A DNA stretch of 64,000 bases from Deinococcus grandis (GTDB lineage: Bacteria; Deinococcota; Deinococci; Deinococcales; Deinococcaceae). Below, piece by piece: positions 43,525 through 55,235 of the stretch; the first letter of the stretch is position 1, and each line of letters opens with the position of its first letter. Location of the stretch: assembly GCF_001485435.1 (NCBI RefSeq), contig NZ_BCMS01000001.1, positions 1,497,501-1,561,500 on the forward strand, read 5' to 3'. A program made the translations under genes and the position numbers. The notes under the pieces are model-generated. The model did no database searches, had not been told where the DNA came from, and saw only the letters and a program-made list of their open reading frames with translations.

Positions 43525-43542
43525 CCTGACCGGTCGGTCAGG
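43525..43542. promoter_or_regulatory. Perfect palindrome upstream of the MFS promoter (operator)
   Basis: CCTGACCG-GT-CGGTCAGG, an exact 18-bp dyad occupying the -35 region of the MFS promoter. The shape and position suit a TetR-family repressor. No regulator gene is adjacent. From here to the first mal site at 43755 I see no gene. Confidence 0.7.
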
Positions 43543-43754
43543 ACAGAACGGCAACGAGGGGCGGCGGTGCAGCATCTGTGCGGGTCCTCACCTCATCGCA
43601 ATTCGGAGGAGGCCCTGCACGAATGCGCCGAGGCCGCTCGGGTGGGCACGCCCGGCGCTGGTGGACGAGCCGGGGTGCGCGGCTGTCTAACTGCTTTCCA
43701 CGGGTTCCACACCCTCGGGGGATTTTCAACGGGTGGACGTGACGGTTAGGATTC

Positions 43755-43769
43755 TGTGAACCGCTTCCA
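43755..43769 (-). promoter_or_regulatory. LacI-type operator-like site 1, upstream of malE
   Basis: Reads TGGAAGCGGTTCACA on the minus strand with core GAA-N-CG-N-TTC. It matches site 2 (44015-44029) in 14 of 15 positions, in the opposite orientation. Confidence 0.65.
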
Positions 43770-43877
43770 GTACACCTTTCGTTCGCGTGGGCATCAGAAT
43801 GCCGTCCCGGGTCATCCGCCCCGGGAACAAACTGATTTCTCCCTGACTGGGACGGCGAAACTGTCGTTGTCACCCCA

Positions 43878-43906
43878 TTGTCAGGACACCGGTTGGGGCG
43901 TATACT
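43878..43906 (+). promoter_or_regulatory. Sigma-70 promoter of malEFG
   Basis: TTGTCA (43878-43883), 17-bp spacer, TATACT (43901-43906): 5/6 matches to each consensus box. Transcription should start near 43913, leaving a 5' leader of about 139 bases before malE, unlike the leaderless genes around it. Confidence 0.88.
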
Positions 43907-44014
43907 GTCCCCCGAGCAACCAGAAGAATCTCGTGCCGCGGACGCTCAGCCGCGTCGACTCCGGGCGCCTCCCTGCCGTGGAAGGCCGATGGAACCAAAG
44001 ATGATCCCTCGAAA

Positions 44015-44029
44015 TGGAAGCGATTCACA
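44015..44029 (+). promoter_or_regulatory. LacI-type operator-like site 2, in the malE leader
   Basis: TGGAAGCGATTCACA lies about 100 bases downstream of the expected start of transcription and 260 bases from site 1. A repressor bound to both could loop the promoter. Confidence 0.65.
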
Positions 44030-44051
44030 GTCGCGCCATCCAAGGAGACCT

Positions 44052-45233
44052 ATGAAAAAAGCTCTGACCATCCTGTCTCTCGCGCTGCTCGGCCAGGCCA
44101 GCGCCGCCACCATCACCGTGTGGACCCACTTCGGCGACAGCGAACTGGCGTGGCTGCGCAGCCAGGCCGCCAACTTCAAGGCCAAGACCGGCAACACCGT
44201 GAACATCGTCAGCGTGCCCTTCGGCGAGATGACCGACAAGTTCATCCAGAGCGCCCCCAAGGGCCAGGGCCCCGACCTGCTGACCACCCAGCCGCACGAC
44301 CGCCTCGGCCAGCTGGCCGCCGCCGGCGTCATCGAGCCCATGGACAAGTTCGTCACCAGCCGCACCGATCTCGACAAGACCGCCCTGAACGCCATGACCT
44401 ACCAGGGCAAGCTGTTCGGCATCCCCATGTTCGCCGAAGCGGTCGCCGTCGTGTACAACAAGGCCCTGGTCCCCAGCGCCCCCACCAGCTGGAACGCCTT
44501 CCTGGCCGCCGCGCAGAAGAACACCGGCAGCGGCAAGTTCGGGTACCTCGCTGACCTCAGCAACGCCTACATGCAGTACGGCATCGTCAGCGCGTACGGC
44601 GGCTACGTCTTCAAGAACAACGGCGGCACCCTGAACGTCAAGGACGTGGGCCTCGCCAACGCCGGCGCCGACAAGGCCAGCGCGTTCCTGAACGACCTGC
44701 GCTACAAGTACAACCTCGTGCCCGAAGGCGTGAACGGCGACGCCGCCAAGAGCGCCTTCGTGCAGGGCCGCCTCGGCATGTTCCTCACCGGTCCCTGGGA
44801 CATGGGCGACATCAAGAAAGCCAACATCAACTACGGCATCATCCCCTTCCCGACCCCTCCCGGCGCCAGCGGCAAGTGGAGCCCCTTCGTGGGCGTGCAG
44901 GGCACCATGCTGAACAGCTACAGCAAGAACAAGGCGGTCGCCGCCCAGTTCGCCAAGCAGATCAGCTCCTCTGACGCGCAGGTCGCGTTCAACAAGGCCG
45001 GCGGCCGCATCCCCGCCAGCCTCAGCGCTCGCACCAAACTGAAGGCCGACCCCGTCGTGCAGGGCTTCGGCAAGACCATCAGCATGGGCACCCCCATGCC
45101 CAACGTGCCCCAGATGGGCGCCGTGTGGGGCCCCTGGAGCAACGCCATCGCGCAGAGCGTCCAGAAGCCCAACCAGAACTACGGCCAGATCCTCGACAAG
45201 GCCGTGCAGGAAATCAACAGCAGCATCAAGTAA
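44052..45233 (+). CDS. malE: Maltose/maltodextrin-binding protein MalE
   Basis: 393 residues from ATG 44052 with AGGAG 5 bases upstream (44043-44047). Signal peptide MKKALTILSLALLGQASA without a lipobox, so a free periplasmic protein. The mature start ATITVWTHFGDSELAWL, the IPMFAEAVAVVYNKALV region and GPWDMGDIKKANINYGI match cluster D maltose-binding proteins. First gene of malEFG; no malK follows. Codon use is strongly biased, as for a highly expressed gene. Confidence 0.93.
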   Translation: MKKALTILSLALLGQASAATITVWTHFGDSELAWLRSQAANFKAKTGNTVNIVSVPFGEMTDKFIQSAPKGQGPDLLTTQPHDRLGQLAAAGVIEPMDKFVTSRTDLDKTALNAMTYQGKLFGIPMFAEAVAVVYNKALVPSAPTSWNAFLAAAQKNTGSGKFGYLADLSNAYMQYGIVSAYGGYVFKNNGGTLNVKDVGLANAGADKASAFLNDLRYKYNLVPEGVNGDAAKSAFVQGRLGMFLTGPWDMGDIKKANINYGIIPFPTPPGASGKWSPFVGVQGTMLNSYSKNKAVAAQFAKQISSSDAQVAFNKAGGRIPASLSARTKLKADPVVQGFGKTISMGTPMPNVPQMGAVWGPWSNAIAQSVQKPNQNYGQILDKAVQEINSSIK

Positions 45234-45237
45234 CCCA

Positions 45238-45336
45238 GGTCCGGAGGTGGGGCGAGCATGACCACAACGTCGCTCCACCCGGACCACGCAGGACGCGGAG
45301 GGACAGCGCGCCAGACTCGGCTCGCTGCCCTCCGCG
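45238..45336 (+). promoter_or_regulatory. Two strong hairpins between malE and malF
   Basis: Hairpin 1: 45238-45255 pairs with 45270-45285 over about 15 bp with small bulges. Hairpin 2: CGCGGAGGG-A-CAGCG (45294-45308) pairs with CGCTG-CCCTCCGCG (45323-45336), 14 bp with a one-base bulge. No T run follows either. They probably protect malE mRNA or stop part of the transcripts, keeping malE above malF. The remaining 170 bases to malF hold nothing I recognise beyond its ribosome binding site. Confidence 0.7.
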
Positions 45337-45505
45337 TTCACGCTGTCGCCAGACTGGAACGCGCCTGGAACGCGCGCCCGGCGACTGTCTCGACGAGTGC
45401 CCTCGGCACACCCGCCGCCCCGGCGCTACCCTACTGCGAACCTGATGACCACAGCGCCCCCGGCCCGGACGGCCAGGGCTGCCCCTGCACGGAGGCCCCC
45501 ACGAG

Positions 45506-46899
<1,394 letters not shown>

Positions 46900-46903
<4 letters not shown>

Positions 46904-48270
46904 CCACCGCCCCCAACAACCTCCCGCCCGGCGGGTACGTTCACCGCGAACCCTCCGCCCTGCGCAAGGCGCTGCCCTGGATCATCGGGGTCGTCGTCCT
47001 GGCATTGATCGGCTGGCTGGGCGCCGCGCTGGTCGACAGCCTCAAGGACAAACAGAAGAGCTTCTCGATCTACTACGTCGACCGGGGCTGGGTGCGCTTC
47101 CTGCTGTTCCTGCTGGCCGCCAGCGGCGTGCTGGCCCTGACCAGCCTGCTGGGACAGCGGATCGGCATGGCGCGCACGGGCCGCCGCATCAGCTACGCGG
47201 CGGTGCTGGGCGACCAGCTGACCCACCTGTTCCTGATCCTGGTCGTGCTGATCGCCATCTACCCGCTGTTCTACGTGCTGATCGCCGCGTTCGACCCGCG
47301 CAACAGCCTGTTCGCCTTCCCGGACTTCGGGAACCCGAACATCTTCTACAAGACCGGCCTGCTGCCCGACCTGAAGCAGCTGAACCTGGAGAATTTCGCC
47401 AAGCTGTTCGAGGGTGTCACCATCCCCGCGTGGCAGCTGCTGCTCGCCGTGATCGGCGGGGCCGCACTGGCCGCCACACTGATCTCCCTGATCGTCAGCA
47501 AGGTCGGGCGTGACACCGACGCCCTGGCGAACGTGCGCGCCTGGGGCCTGCGCGTTCTGGTCGCCGCACTGGCCGTCCTCGTGATCTTCATGGGCCCGGC
47601 GCAGTTCACGGGCGGCAGCAACGAGAGCAAGTTCCTGCTCTCCGTGCGCAACACCCTGCTCGTGTCCGGCCTGACCGGCGTGCTGGCGATCCTGCTGTCC
47701 ACCACGGCCGGGTACGCCATGGCGCGCCTGCGTTTCCCGGGCCGCTTCCAGATGCTGCTGTTCTTCATCTTCATCCAGATGTTCCCGGTGTTCCTGGCCT
47801 TGGTTGCCGTGTTCAAACTCCTGACCGACCTGGGCCTGGGCAACACCTTCGCCGGGCTGATCCTGGCGTACTCCGGCGGCGCGATCGCCTTCAACACCTG
47901 GATCTTCAAGGGGTACGTCGAGAGCCTCCCCGAGTCGCTGGAAGAAGCGGCGATGGTGGACGGCGCGACCCGCTGGCAGACCTTCACGCGCGTCGTGCTG
48001 CCCCTGTCGCGCGGGATGCTGGTGTTCATCTTCCTGAACCAGTTCATCGGCACGTACGCCGAGTTCATCCTGGCCAGCATCCTGATGACCGGCGTGGAGC
48101 ACTGGACGGTCGGCGTGATGCTCCGCTCGTTCACCAGCGGCCAGTTCAGCACCAAGTGGGGCGTGTTCGCGGCCGCCGCCACGCTGGGCGCCCTGCCGAT
48201 CGTGGCGCTGTTCTACGGCTTCCAGAACTTCTTCGTCGGCGGCGCGGTCGCCGGGGGCGTCAAGGAATAA
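46900..48270 (+). CDS. malG: Maltose ABC transporter permease MalG, extended form
   Basis: 456 residues from ATG 46900, against about 280-300 in most MalG proteins. Two additional N-terminal membrane segments (about 27-48 and 65-87) and a long insertion (about 125-245, with its own hydrophobic stretches) precede the conserved core. That core has MARLRFPGRFQMLLFFIFIQMFP and the EAA loop EEAAMVDGATRWQTF at about 347-361, then VVLPLSRG. It pairs with MalF; the ATPase is missing from the operon and must be shared. Confidence 0.93.
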
Positions 48271-48311
48271 CCCCCTTCACGCCGCGGGTGCGGGAGGAGT
48301 ACGGTGCAGAT

Positions 48312-49004
48312 ATGCGCCGACTCCTCCCGCTTCTGCTGGCCTTCGGCCTGACCAGTCTGGCCGGGGCGAACGACCGCCTGCCCCTCACCCAGGTGCGCTT
48401 CAGCGCCGACGGCACGCAGGTGATGACCGTCGTGACCGGCGAACGTGACGGCAGCGGCTTCGGACACGCGCAGGTAACCGTGCTGGACACCCGCAGTGGC
48501 CGCATCCTCCATCAGGCGACCCGCACCGCCGACGCCGGACCGGTCGGCGTCCTGAACGCCCTGCTGACCACGCCCGCCACCCGCACTGCCGTCGCTCCGT
48601 TCACCGCACGCCCCCTCTCGACGCCGCGCTCCCAGCGGGCCTACCCGGTCCCGTACCCCCGCTGGTCGGACGGCGTGCGTGCCGGGCAGGTCGAAGTGAC
48701 CCCTGTGCGCCTCTGGACCCGACCTGTACCCGTCCGGCTGGAGGTCCTCCGCCTCCCCGCCCGGTGCCTATACCCGGAGATGCTCCCGCCCGGTGAACGC
48801 TCCGCCGGGTTCCGCCTCCTGGTGAATGGCCAGGAGATCTGGCGTGACCGCACCCTCCCCGCCGCGCGCGCCTGCGCCACCCGCTACACGCTGGAGCGGG
48901 TGGACGTCCAGGGCAACCGCGCCCTGTTCACCCTGCGCGCCCTGACCCCCGGCTTCGAGGGTCCGGACGCCATGCCGGTGTTCGTCGCTGCGCTCCTCAG
49001 GTAG
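48312..49004 (+). CDS. DUF2259 family secreted protein
   Basis: 230 residues from ATG 48312, 6 bases after TACGGT (48300-48305). Signal peptide MRRLLPLLLAFGLTSLAGA. The segment VRFSADGTQVMTVVTGERDGSGFGHAQVTVLD at about 28-59 is typical of DUF2259, which shows a repeating strand pattern like one blade of a propeller. Two cysteines (RCLYPE, ACATRY) could pair. Function unknown. It follows malG by 41 bases but has its own promoter. Confidence 0.75.
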   Translation: MRRLLPLLLAFGLTSLAGANDRLPLTQVRFSADGTQVMTVVTGERDGSGFGHAQVTVLDTRSGRILHQATRTADAGPVGVLNALLTTPATRTAVAPFTARPLSTPRSQRAYPVPYPRWSDGVRAGQVEVTPVRLWTRPVPVRLEVLRLPARCLYPEMLPPGERSAGFRLLVNGQEIWRDRTLPAARACATRYTLERVDVQGNRALFTLRALTPGFEGPDAMPVFVAALLR

Positions 49005-49009
49005 AAAGT

Positions 49010-49074
49010 CGAAGGTTGATGGTTGATAGAGAAGGGATGTTCTCCATCGACCATCACCTTTCAACCATCAACTC
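49010..49074. terminator. Word-repeat hairpin (GTTGATGG type) between convergent genes
   Basis: GGTTGATGGTTGATAGAGAA can pair with TTCTCCATCGACCATC, and GTTGATGGTTGA with TCAACCATCAAC, giving alternative stems. The minus-strand stop codon of the dioxygenase fusion (49068-49070) lies inside it. A related copy is at 57217-57283. Confidence 0.6.
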
Positions 49075-50726
49075 ATCGCGCCAGCGATCTCCTGCATGAT
49101 GGCCCGCGCGGCGTTCAGTTCGTCCGCGTTGATGGTGTGGCCCAGGCCGGGGATGACGCGGGCGTCCACGCTGGCGCCGCGGGCGCGGAGCTGCGCGGCC
49201 GTTTCCTCGAAGCGCGAGAGGGGGATGTGCCCGTCGCGCGGGTCGACGCCCATGAACACGGGCGTGCCGGGGAAGGCGCTGCCCTGGTCCAGGGTGATCA
49301 GGCCGCCGCTGAAGGCGACCACCGCGCCGGGTTTACGTTCGGTGCGGCTGGCGTACTCCAGCGCGAGGCACGCGCCCTGGCTGAAGCCGCCCAGCACGAC
49401 CCGCTCGGCGGGAAAGCCGCGCGCGGCCAGTTCGCCCATGACGGCGTCCACGGTGCCCAGCGCGCGGTCCAGGTGCGGCTGGTTCTGCTCGACTGGTGCG
49501 AGGAACGACAGGGGATACCAGGTGTTCCCCTCGGCCTGCGGGGCGAGATAAGTGAACGCACTCAGGTTGAAGTCGCGTTCCAGCGAGAGGATGTCGCTCG
49601 CCGTACCGCCCCGCCCGTGCAGCAGGACCATCGCCACGCGCGCGTCGTCCAGGGGGCGGCCCGCGGTGAAGACCTGCACGCCCGTGCCCTCGTCCTCGGG
49701 TGTGGCCTCGGGTTCAGAGGCTCCGAGGTCGCGTTGGCCGATGGTCACGCCGTACTCGCGGCTGACGATGCGCGGCACGTGCGCCTCGATCTGCGCCCGC
49801 TGCGGTTCGAACCACGCGGGGAGCTTGAGGTGCCTGCCCAGTTCCGCCACGGGTTCGTCGTCGGGGAAGCCGGGGGCGTCGGTGGCGATCTCGAACAGCA
49901 CGCCATTCGGTTCGCGGAAGTAGATCGAGTGGAAGTACTGGCGGTCCTGCACGGGCGTGGGGCGGTACCCGGCGCCGGTCAGGCTGGTCATGTACGCCTC
50001 CTGCTCGGCGTCGTCGCGGGTGCGCAGCGCCACGTGGTGGATGCTGCCCGCCCCGAAGTGCCCGCGCGGCTGGCCGGGGCGTTCCACGGCGTCCACGAAC
50101 AGGCCCACGCCGTCGCCACTGCCCCGGAAGCGGGTCCGGGTGCCCTCTGGGTCGGGTTCGCTGCCGACCTCCGTGAAGCCCAGCTGGCCCACCAGCAGCT
50201 GCCGCACGGCGTCCGTGTCGCGCACCCAGGCGGTCACCGAGTGGAAGCCCCGCAGTTCATGCGCGGCGTCCACCGGGGAGGCGGGCCAGGGCTGCACGGC
50301 CTGTCCGTCCTCGAACACCAGTTCCACCCAGGTGCCGTCCGGGTCCTCGAAGGTCAGGACCGGCTGCCCGAAGCGGGTGCCCCCGGTGACGGTCAGGGCG
50401 TGCGCGGCCAGCCGCTCCTGCCAGTAGGCCAGCGAGTCGGCGGGGGCGCTGTACGCGGTGGCGACGACCTCGCCGTTGCCGCGCTCGCCGCGCCCCGCGC
50501 CGGGCCAGGGGAAGTGGGTCATGATCGTGCCGGGCTGCCCGGTCTGGTCGCCGTAGTAGAAGTGGTACGTGCCGGGGTCGTCGAAGTTCACGGTGACCTT
50601 CACCAGCCGCTGGCCCAGCACCTGGGTGTAGAAATCCAGGTTGCGCTGCGGGTCGCTGGCCATGACAGTGACGTGGTGCAGACCCTGGACAGGGCTGGTG
50701 CCGGGAGCGGGTGAGAAGGTCTTCAT
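49068..50726 (-). CDS. Ring-cleaving dioxygenase fused to an alpha/beta-hydrolase (MhqO-MhqD-like)
   Basis: 552 residues from ATG 50726. Residues 1-330 are two VOC modules of the MhqO/YkcA-type extradiol dioxygenase (GLHHVTVMASDPQRNLDFY, SIHHVALRTRDD, GVLFEIATDAPGF supply the His, His, Glu metal site). Residues about 350-552 are a carboxylesterase/phospholipase-like hydrolase: LLHGRGG oxyanion loop, Ser449 in GGFSQGA, Asp in VDPRDGHIP and His530 in GLGHTI. In Bacillus these are separate genes for quinone detoxification under MhqR. TAATAT (50733-50738) lies 6 bases before the ATG. Confidence 0.88.
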   Translation of the reverse strand: MKTFSPAPGTSPVQGLHHVTVMASDPQRNLDFYTQVLGQRLVKVTVNFDDPGTYHFYYGDQTGQPGTIMTHFPWPGAGRGERGNGEVVATAYSAPADSLAYWQERLAAHALTVTGGTRFGQPVLTFEDPDGTWVELVFEDGQAVQPWPASPVDAAHELRGFHSVTAWVRDTDAVRQLLVGQLGFTEVGSEPDPEGTRTRFRGSGDGVGLFVDAVERPGQPRGHFGAGSIHHVALRTRDDAEQEAYMTSLTGAGYRPTPVQDRQYFHSIYFREPNGVLFEIATDAPGFPDDEPVAELGRHLKLPAWFEPQRAQIEAHVPRIVSREYGVTIGQRDLGASEPEATPEDEGTGVQVFTAGRPLDDARVAMVLLHGRGGTASDILSLERDFNLSAFTYLAPQAEGNTWYPLSFLAPVEQNQPHLDRALGTVDAVMGELAARGFPAERVVLGGFSQGACLALEYASRTERKPGAVVAFSGGLITLDQGSAFPGTPVFMGVDPRDGHIPLSRFEETAAQLRARGASVDARVIPGLGHTINADELNAARAIMQEIAGAMS

Positions 50727-50732
50727 GCCTCC

Positions 50733-50768
50733 ATATTACTTAACATTGAACTATTAATTGAGACTCTA
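50733..50768 (-). promoter_or_regulatory. AT-rich promoter/operator region of the dioxygenase-hydrolase gene
   Basis: A 36-base AT-rich island in a GC-rich genome, with TAATAT as a leaderless -10 and a loose dyad (TTAACATTGAACTATTAA) across the spacer. This looks like a MarR-type binding site; no regulator is adjacent. Confidence 0.5.
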
Positions 50769-50773
50769 GTCAC

Positions 50774-50811
50774 AAAAAGGGGAGAGGTGGGAGTCGCCCC
50801 CCACCTCTCCC
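50774..50811 (-). terminator. Rho-independent terminator of the VWA/membrane-protein operon
   Basis: On the minus strand a 12-bp stem (GGGAGAGGTGGG with CCCACCTCTCCC, 8-nt loop) is followed by TTTTTGTG. It ends transcription of the gene finishing at 50827, just before the next minus-strand promoter. Confidence 0.9.
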
Positions 50812-50826
50812 TGCTGCCGCTGCCGT

Positions 50827-52373
<1,547 letters not shown>

Positions 52374-52377
<4 letters not shown>

Positions 52378-53072
52378 CGCCGGGCCGCCTTCACCTGCGC
52401 CGCGAAGGTCGGGTACACGTTCGACAGGTCGTACGCGCCCGCCAGCAGCACCCGCTTGTCGGCGGAACTGCCGCCCAGCGCCTTCACGAACGAGTCCCGG
52501 ACGGACACGCCGCCCGCGCCCGCCTCGGGGCTCAGGCCCGCGACGAACAGCAGCCGGGTGTCCTTCGCGCCCAGGAAGCCCTTCACCGCCGCGCCCAGCG
52601 ACGCGCGTTTCGGGTCGTCCAGCAGCGCGCCGTCCGTGAACAGCACCGTCACGTCCCCCACGCCCTTCGACTGAGCGGCCCGCTTCACGGCCTGCTGCAC
52701 ACCCGCCGTGATCGCGCTGCCCCGCCCGGTGCAGGGCTTCGTGAGGGCCGCCGTGTAGCGCAGGATGTCCGCCTTCGGGAGGCGCGCGCCGTTCTTCGAC
52801 TGGAACCTGAAGTCCGCGACAGTCTGCACGCCGTCGCAGATGCGCAGCAGCGTGACGGTGTCCCCGGAGCGCAGCTGGTTCAGCAGGACGCTCTGCGAGA
52901 GCAGCCGCGCCTGATCCGCGTACCTGAACGCCGGGTTCTTGCTGCTGCCGGTCATGTCCACCGCGACCGTCAGGTGCAGCGGCGGCGTGGACAGCCCCAG
53001 CAGGGTCGAGGCGCTCATCGGCGCGGGCAGCAGCGTGGACAGGAGTGCGGGAACGATCATTGGGAAGGGCAT
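52374..53072 (-). CDS. Secreted von Willebrand factor A domain protein
   Basis: 232 residues from ATG 53072 (GAGGTG just upstream; GTG 53078 is an alternative). Signal-like hydrophobic start, then a VWA domain: the metal-site motif is DMTGS (D-x-T-x-S, where most have D-x-S-x-S) at about 39-43. GRGSAITAGVQQAV carries the distal part and VLFTDGALLDD the third metal loop. Such domains bind metal-dependent protein partners. Coupled to the membrane protein gene by ATGA; co-expression suggests a complex. Confidence 0.82.
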
Positions 53073-53108
53073 GGTCACCTCGGAAGTCTGGAAGGGGGGA
53101 AGAGGGGG

Positions 53109-55235
53109 TCAGGGCGCGGGCGGCGAAGGGTTGCGGGGGTTCAGGCCCGGCAGCGGCACCGCCACCCCACCCACGGTCGTGATGCCCGGCGGCACCGGGA
53201 CGCTCGTGCGGTCGTGCGGCAGGTCGCGCAGCAGCCCGACCTCACGGCAGGCCGCCTGATCGCGGTAGAGGTTCACGGGCACACTCTGCCGCCCGTCCGG
53301 GTCGCCGATCCACACGGCCATCGCGTACTGCGGCGTCACGGCGGCGCACCACGTGTCGTTCACGTCGTCGGTCGTGCCGGACTTCGCGCCCAGCGGCATG
53401 GCCCGGCCGGACAGGCGCTGCCACGCGGTGGGCCGCAGGAACTTCACGTGCCCCGCGTTCGACGACACCGCGCCGGTCAGCAGGTCGAACGTCTCGTAGG
53501 CGACCACCTCGTCCCACAGCGGCGCGCAGTCCGGGCGCGGCAGGGACAGGGGCCGCCCGGCGCGGTCATACACCTCGGCCAGCAGGTGCGGCTCGCAGCG
53601 CGTCCCACCATTCGCGAACGACGCGTACGCGGCGGCGACGTCCAGCGGCGCGGCGCGGTACGTGCCCAGCGACACGCTCGACGTGTTCCCCGCGTCCGCC
53701 CGGTACCCCAGCGCGTCCAGCGTGCGCCGCAGCGCCTTCTCGCGGGGCGTGCCCACCTGCACCGCGACGGTGTTCAGGCTGCGGGCGTTCGCCTCGCGCA
53801 CCGTCACCGCGCGGTTCAGGAACCCGCCCGAGTTGTTCAGGATCGCCTGACCCGCGTACCCCGTCGCCTCGTCCCGGAAGGCACTCAGCTGCGTCACGCC
53901 GTCCCCGAACGCCAGCGCGTACAGCAGAGGCTTCACGGTACTCGCCACCGGCCGCAGTGCCGACGCCGCCCACTGCCGCCCCGGATCGCTGCTCAGGCTG
54001 CCGCCCGTGCTGCTCGCCAGCGCCACGATCCCCCCGCCCCGCACATCCACGACCGCCGCACCCTCGGCGACACCCGCGGCGCGGGGGCCGGTCGCGCCCT
54101 CACCCTGCACCCGCTGCGTCAGGGCCGCCTGCGCCTGTGCGTCGATGGTCAGCACCACTCGCCCCACCCGCTTCGGGTCCACGCCCGCCCGCCGCAGCTC
54201 GCGCCGCACGAGCTCCTGCATGGCCCACACCGGCTCCGGCTCCTGCGCGTAATCCGGGTTGCGGGCCGCCGACACCACCCGCAGGTCCGCACCCGCCCCC
54301 GCGTACTCCACCCGCCACAACCTCGGCTGCACCGGCGTCGCCACTGCCTGCGCGTACGCCCCGTCCGACACCAGCCCGTGCGACCGCAGGATGTTCAGCG
54401 TCACCAGCTGCTGCGAGCGCATCCAGCGGAAACGCGCCGTGGCCGTCTCCGGCGGCGTGTCCTCCTGCACCAGATACCGCCCCGGCGCGGGCAGCAACCC
54501 CACCAGGAACGCACTCTGCGCCAGCGACAGATCCGCCGGTTCCACCCCGAACACCGCCCGCGACGCGTCGTACACGCCCTTGCGCTGCCCGATCCCGATC
54601 CACGGGAGGCTGTTCACGCTCATGGCCAGCACCTCCCGCCGCCCGTACCGCCACGTCACCAGCGGCGCCAGCACGAACTCCGTCGCCTTGCGCGCCACTG
54701 TCAGCAGCGGGCCGCGCCGGTCCGTGTCGTAATCGAAATGCCCGGCCAGCACGCTGTTCTTCAGCAGCTGCATCGTGATCGTGCTGCCGCCCGCACCACT
54801 GAGCACCGAGCGCGGCAGGCGCCCCAGATCCACGCCCGAATGCGAGAAGAAGCGCACGTCCTCCTTCGCCACGTACGCCAGCAGGAACGCCTCACTGACA
54901 CCCGTCAGCGGCACGCTCAGCGACTCCCGGCACGGCACCGCGTTCACCGCGTTCCCCTCACGGCAGTGATCGATCACGCCCAGTGGCGCGCCCCGCCGGT
55001 CCTGCACCTCGATGGGCAGCAGTTCCGACCGCAGGTTCCACACCCGACCCAGCGCCCCGGTACTCAACGCGCCCGCCACGCCCAGCCCCAGCAGGCCCAG
55101 CGTCAGCAGGCCCACGCCCGCCGCCGCCGCCCGCAGCGCCCGCCGCAACGTCCACGGTTCGGGCCGCCGCACGAACGGCGAACGCGGCCAGCGGTTCCAC
55201 CAGCCCAGCACCGTCTTTCTGAACTGCCGCGTCAC
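53109..55235 (-). CDS. Class A penicillin-binding protein (transglycosylase/transpeptidase)
   Basis: 708 residues from GTG 55235, which directly follows the previous stop (TGA-GTG). Cytoplasmic start, membrane anchor at about 35-57, GT51 domain with catalytic Glu125 in KEDVRFFSHSGVD and GGSTITMQLLKN, then the transpeptidase domain: Ser432-x-x-Lys435 (ASTVKP), Ser-Leu-Asn (ARSLNTVAV) and Lys618 in AKSGTTDD. It polymerises and cross-links peptidoglycan. The C-terminal tail is Pro-rich. Confidence 0.93.
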   Translation of the reverse strand: MTRQFRKTVLGWWNRWPRSPFVRRPEPWTLRRALRAAAAGVGLLTLGLLGLGVAGALSTGALGRVWNLRSELLPIEVQDRRGAPLGVIDHCREGNAVNAVPCRESLSVPLTGVSEAFLLAYVAKEDVRFFSHSGVDLGRLPRSVLSGAGGSTITMQLLKNSVLAGHFDYDTDRRGPLLTVARKATEFVLAPLVTWRYGRREVLAMSVNSLPWIGIGQRKGVYDASRAVFGVEPADLSLAQSAFLVGLLPAPGRYLVQEDTPPETATARFRWMRSQQLVTLNILRSHGLVSDGAYAQAVATPVQPRLWRVEYAGAGADLRVVSAARNPDYAQEPEPVWAMQELVRRELRRAGVDPKRVGRVVLTIDAQAQAALTQRVQGEGATGPRAAGVAEGAAVVDVRGGGIVALASSTGGSLSSDPGRQWAASALRPVASTVKPLLYALAFGDGVTQLSAFRDEATGYAGQAILNNSGGFLNRAVTVREANARSLNTVAVQVGTPREKALRRTLDALGYRADAGNTSSVSLGTYRAAPLDVAAAYASFANGGTRCEPHLLAEVYDRAGRPLSLPRPDCAPLWDEVVAYETFDLLTGAVSSNAGHVKFLRPTAWQRLSGRAMPLGAKSGTTDDVNDTWCAAVTPQYAMAVWIGDPDGRQSVPVNLYRDQAACREVGLLRDLPHDRTSVPVPPGITTVGGVAVPLPGLNPRNPSPPAP

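Noticed and set aside
43538..43873. A 111-codon minus-strand frame between the MFS gene and malE
   Set aside because: No -10 at leaderless spacing, no ribosome binding site, shadow-like composition, and it would cover a probable operator.
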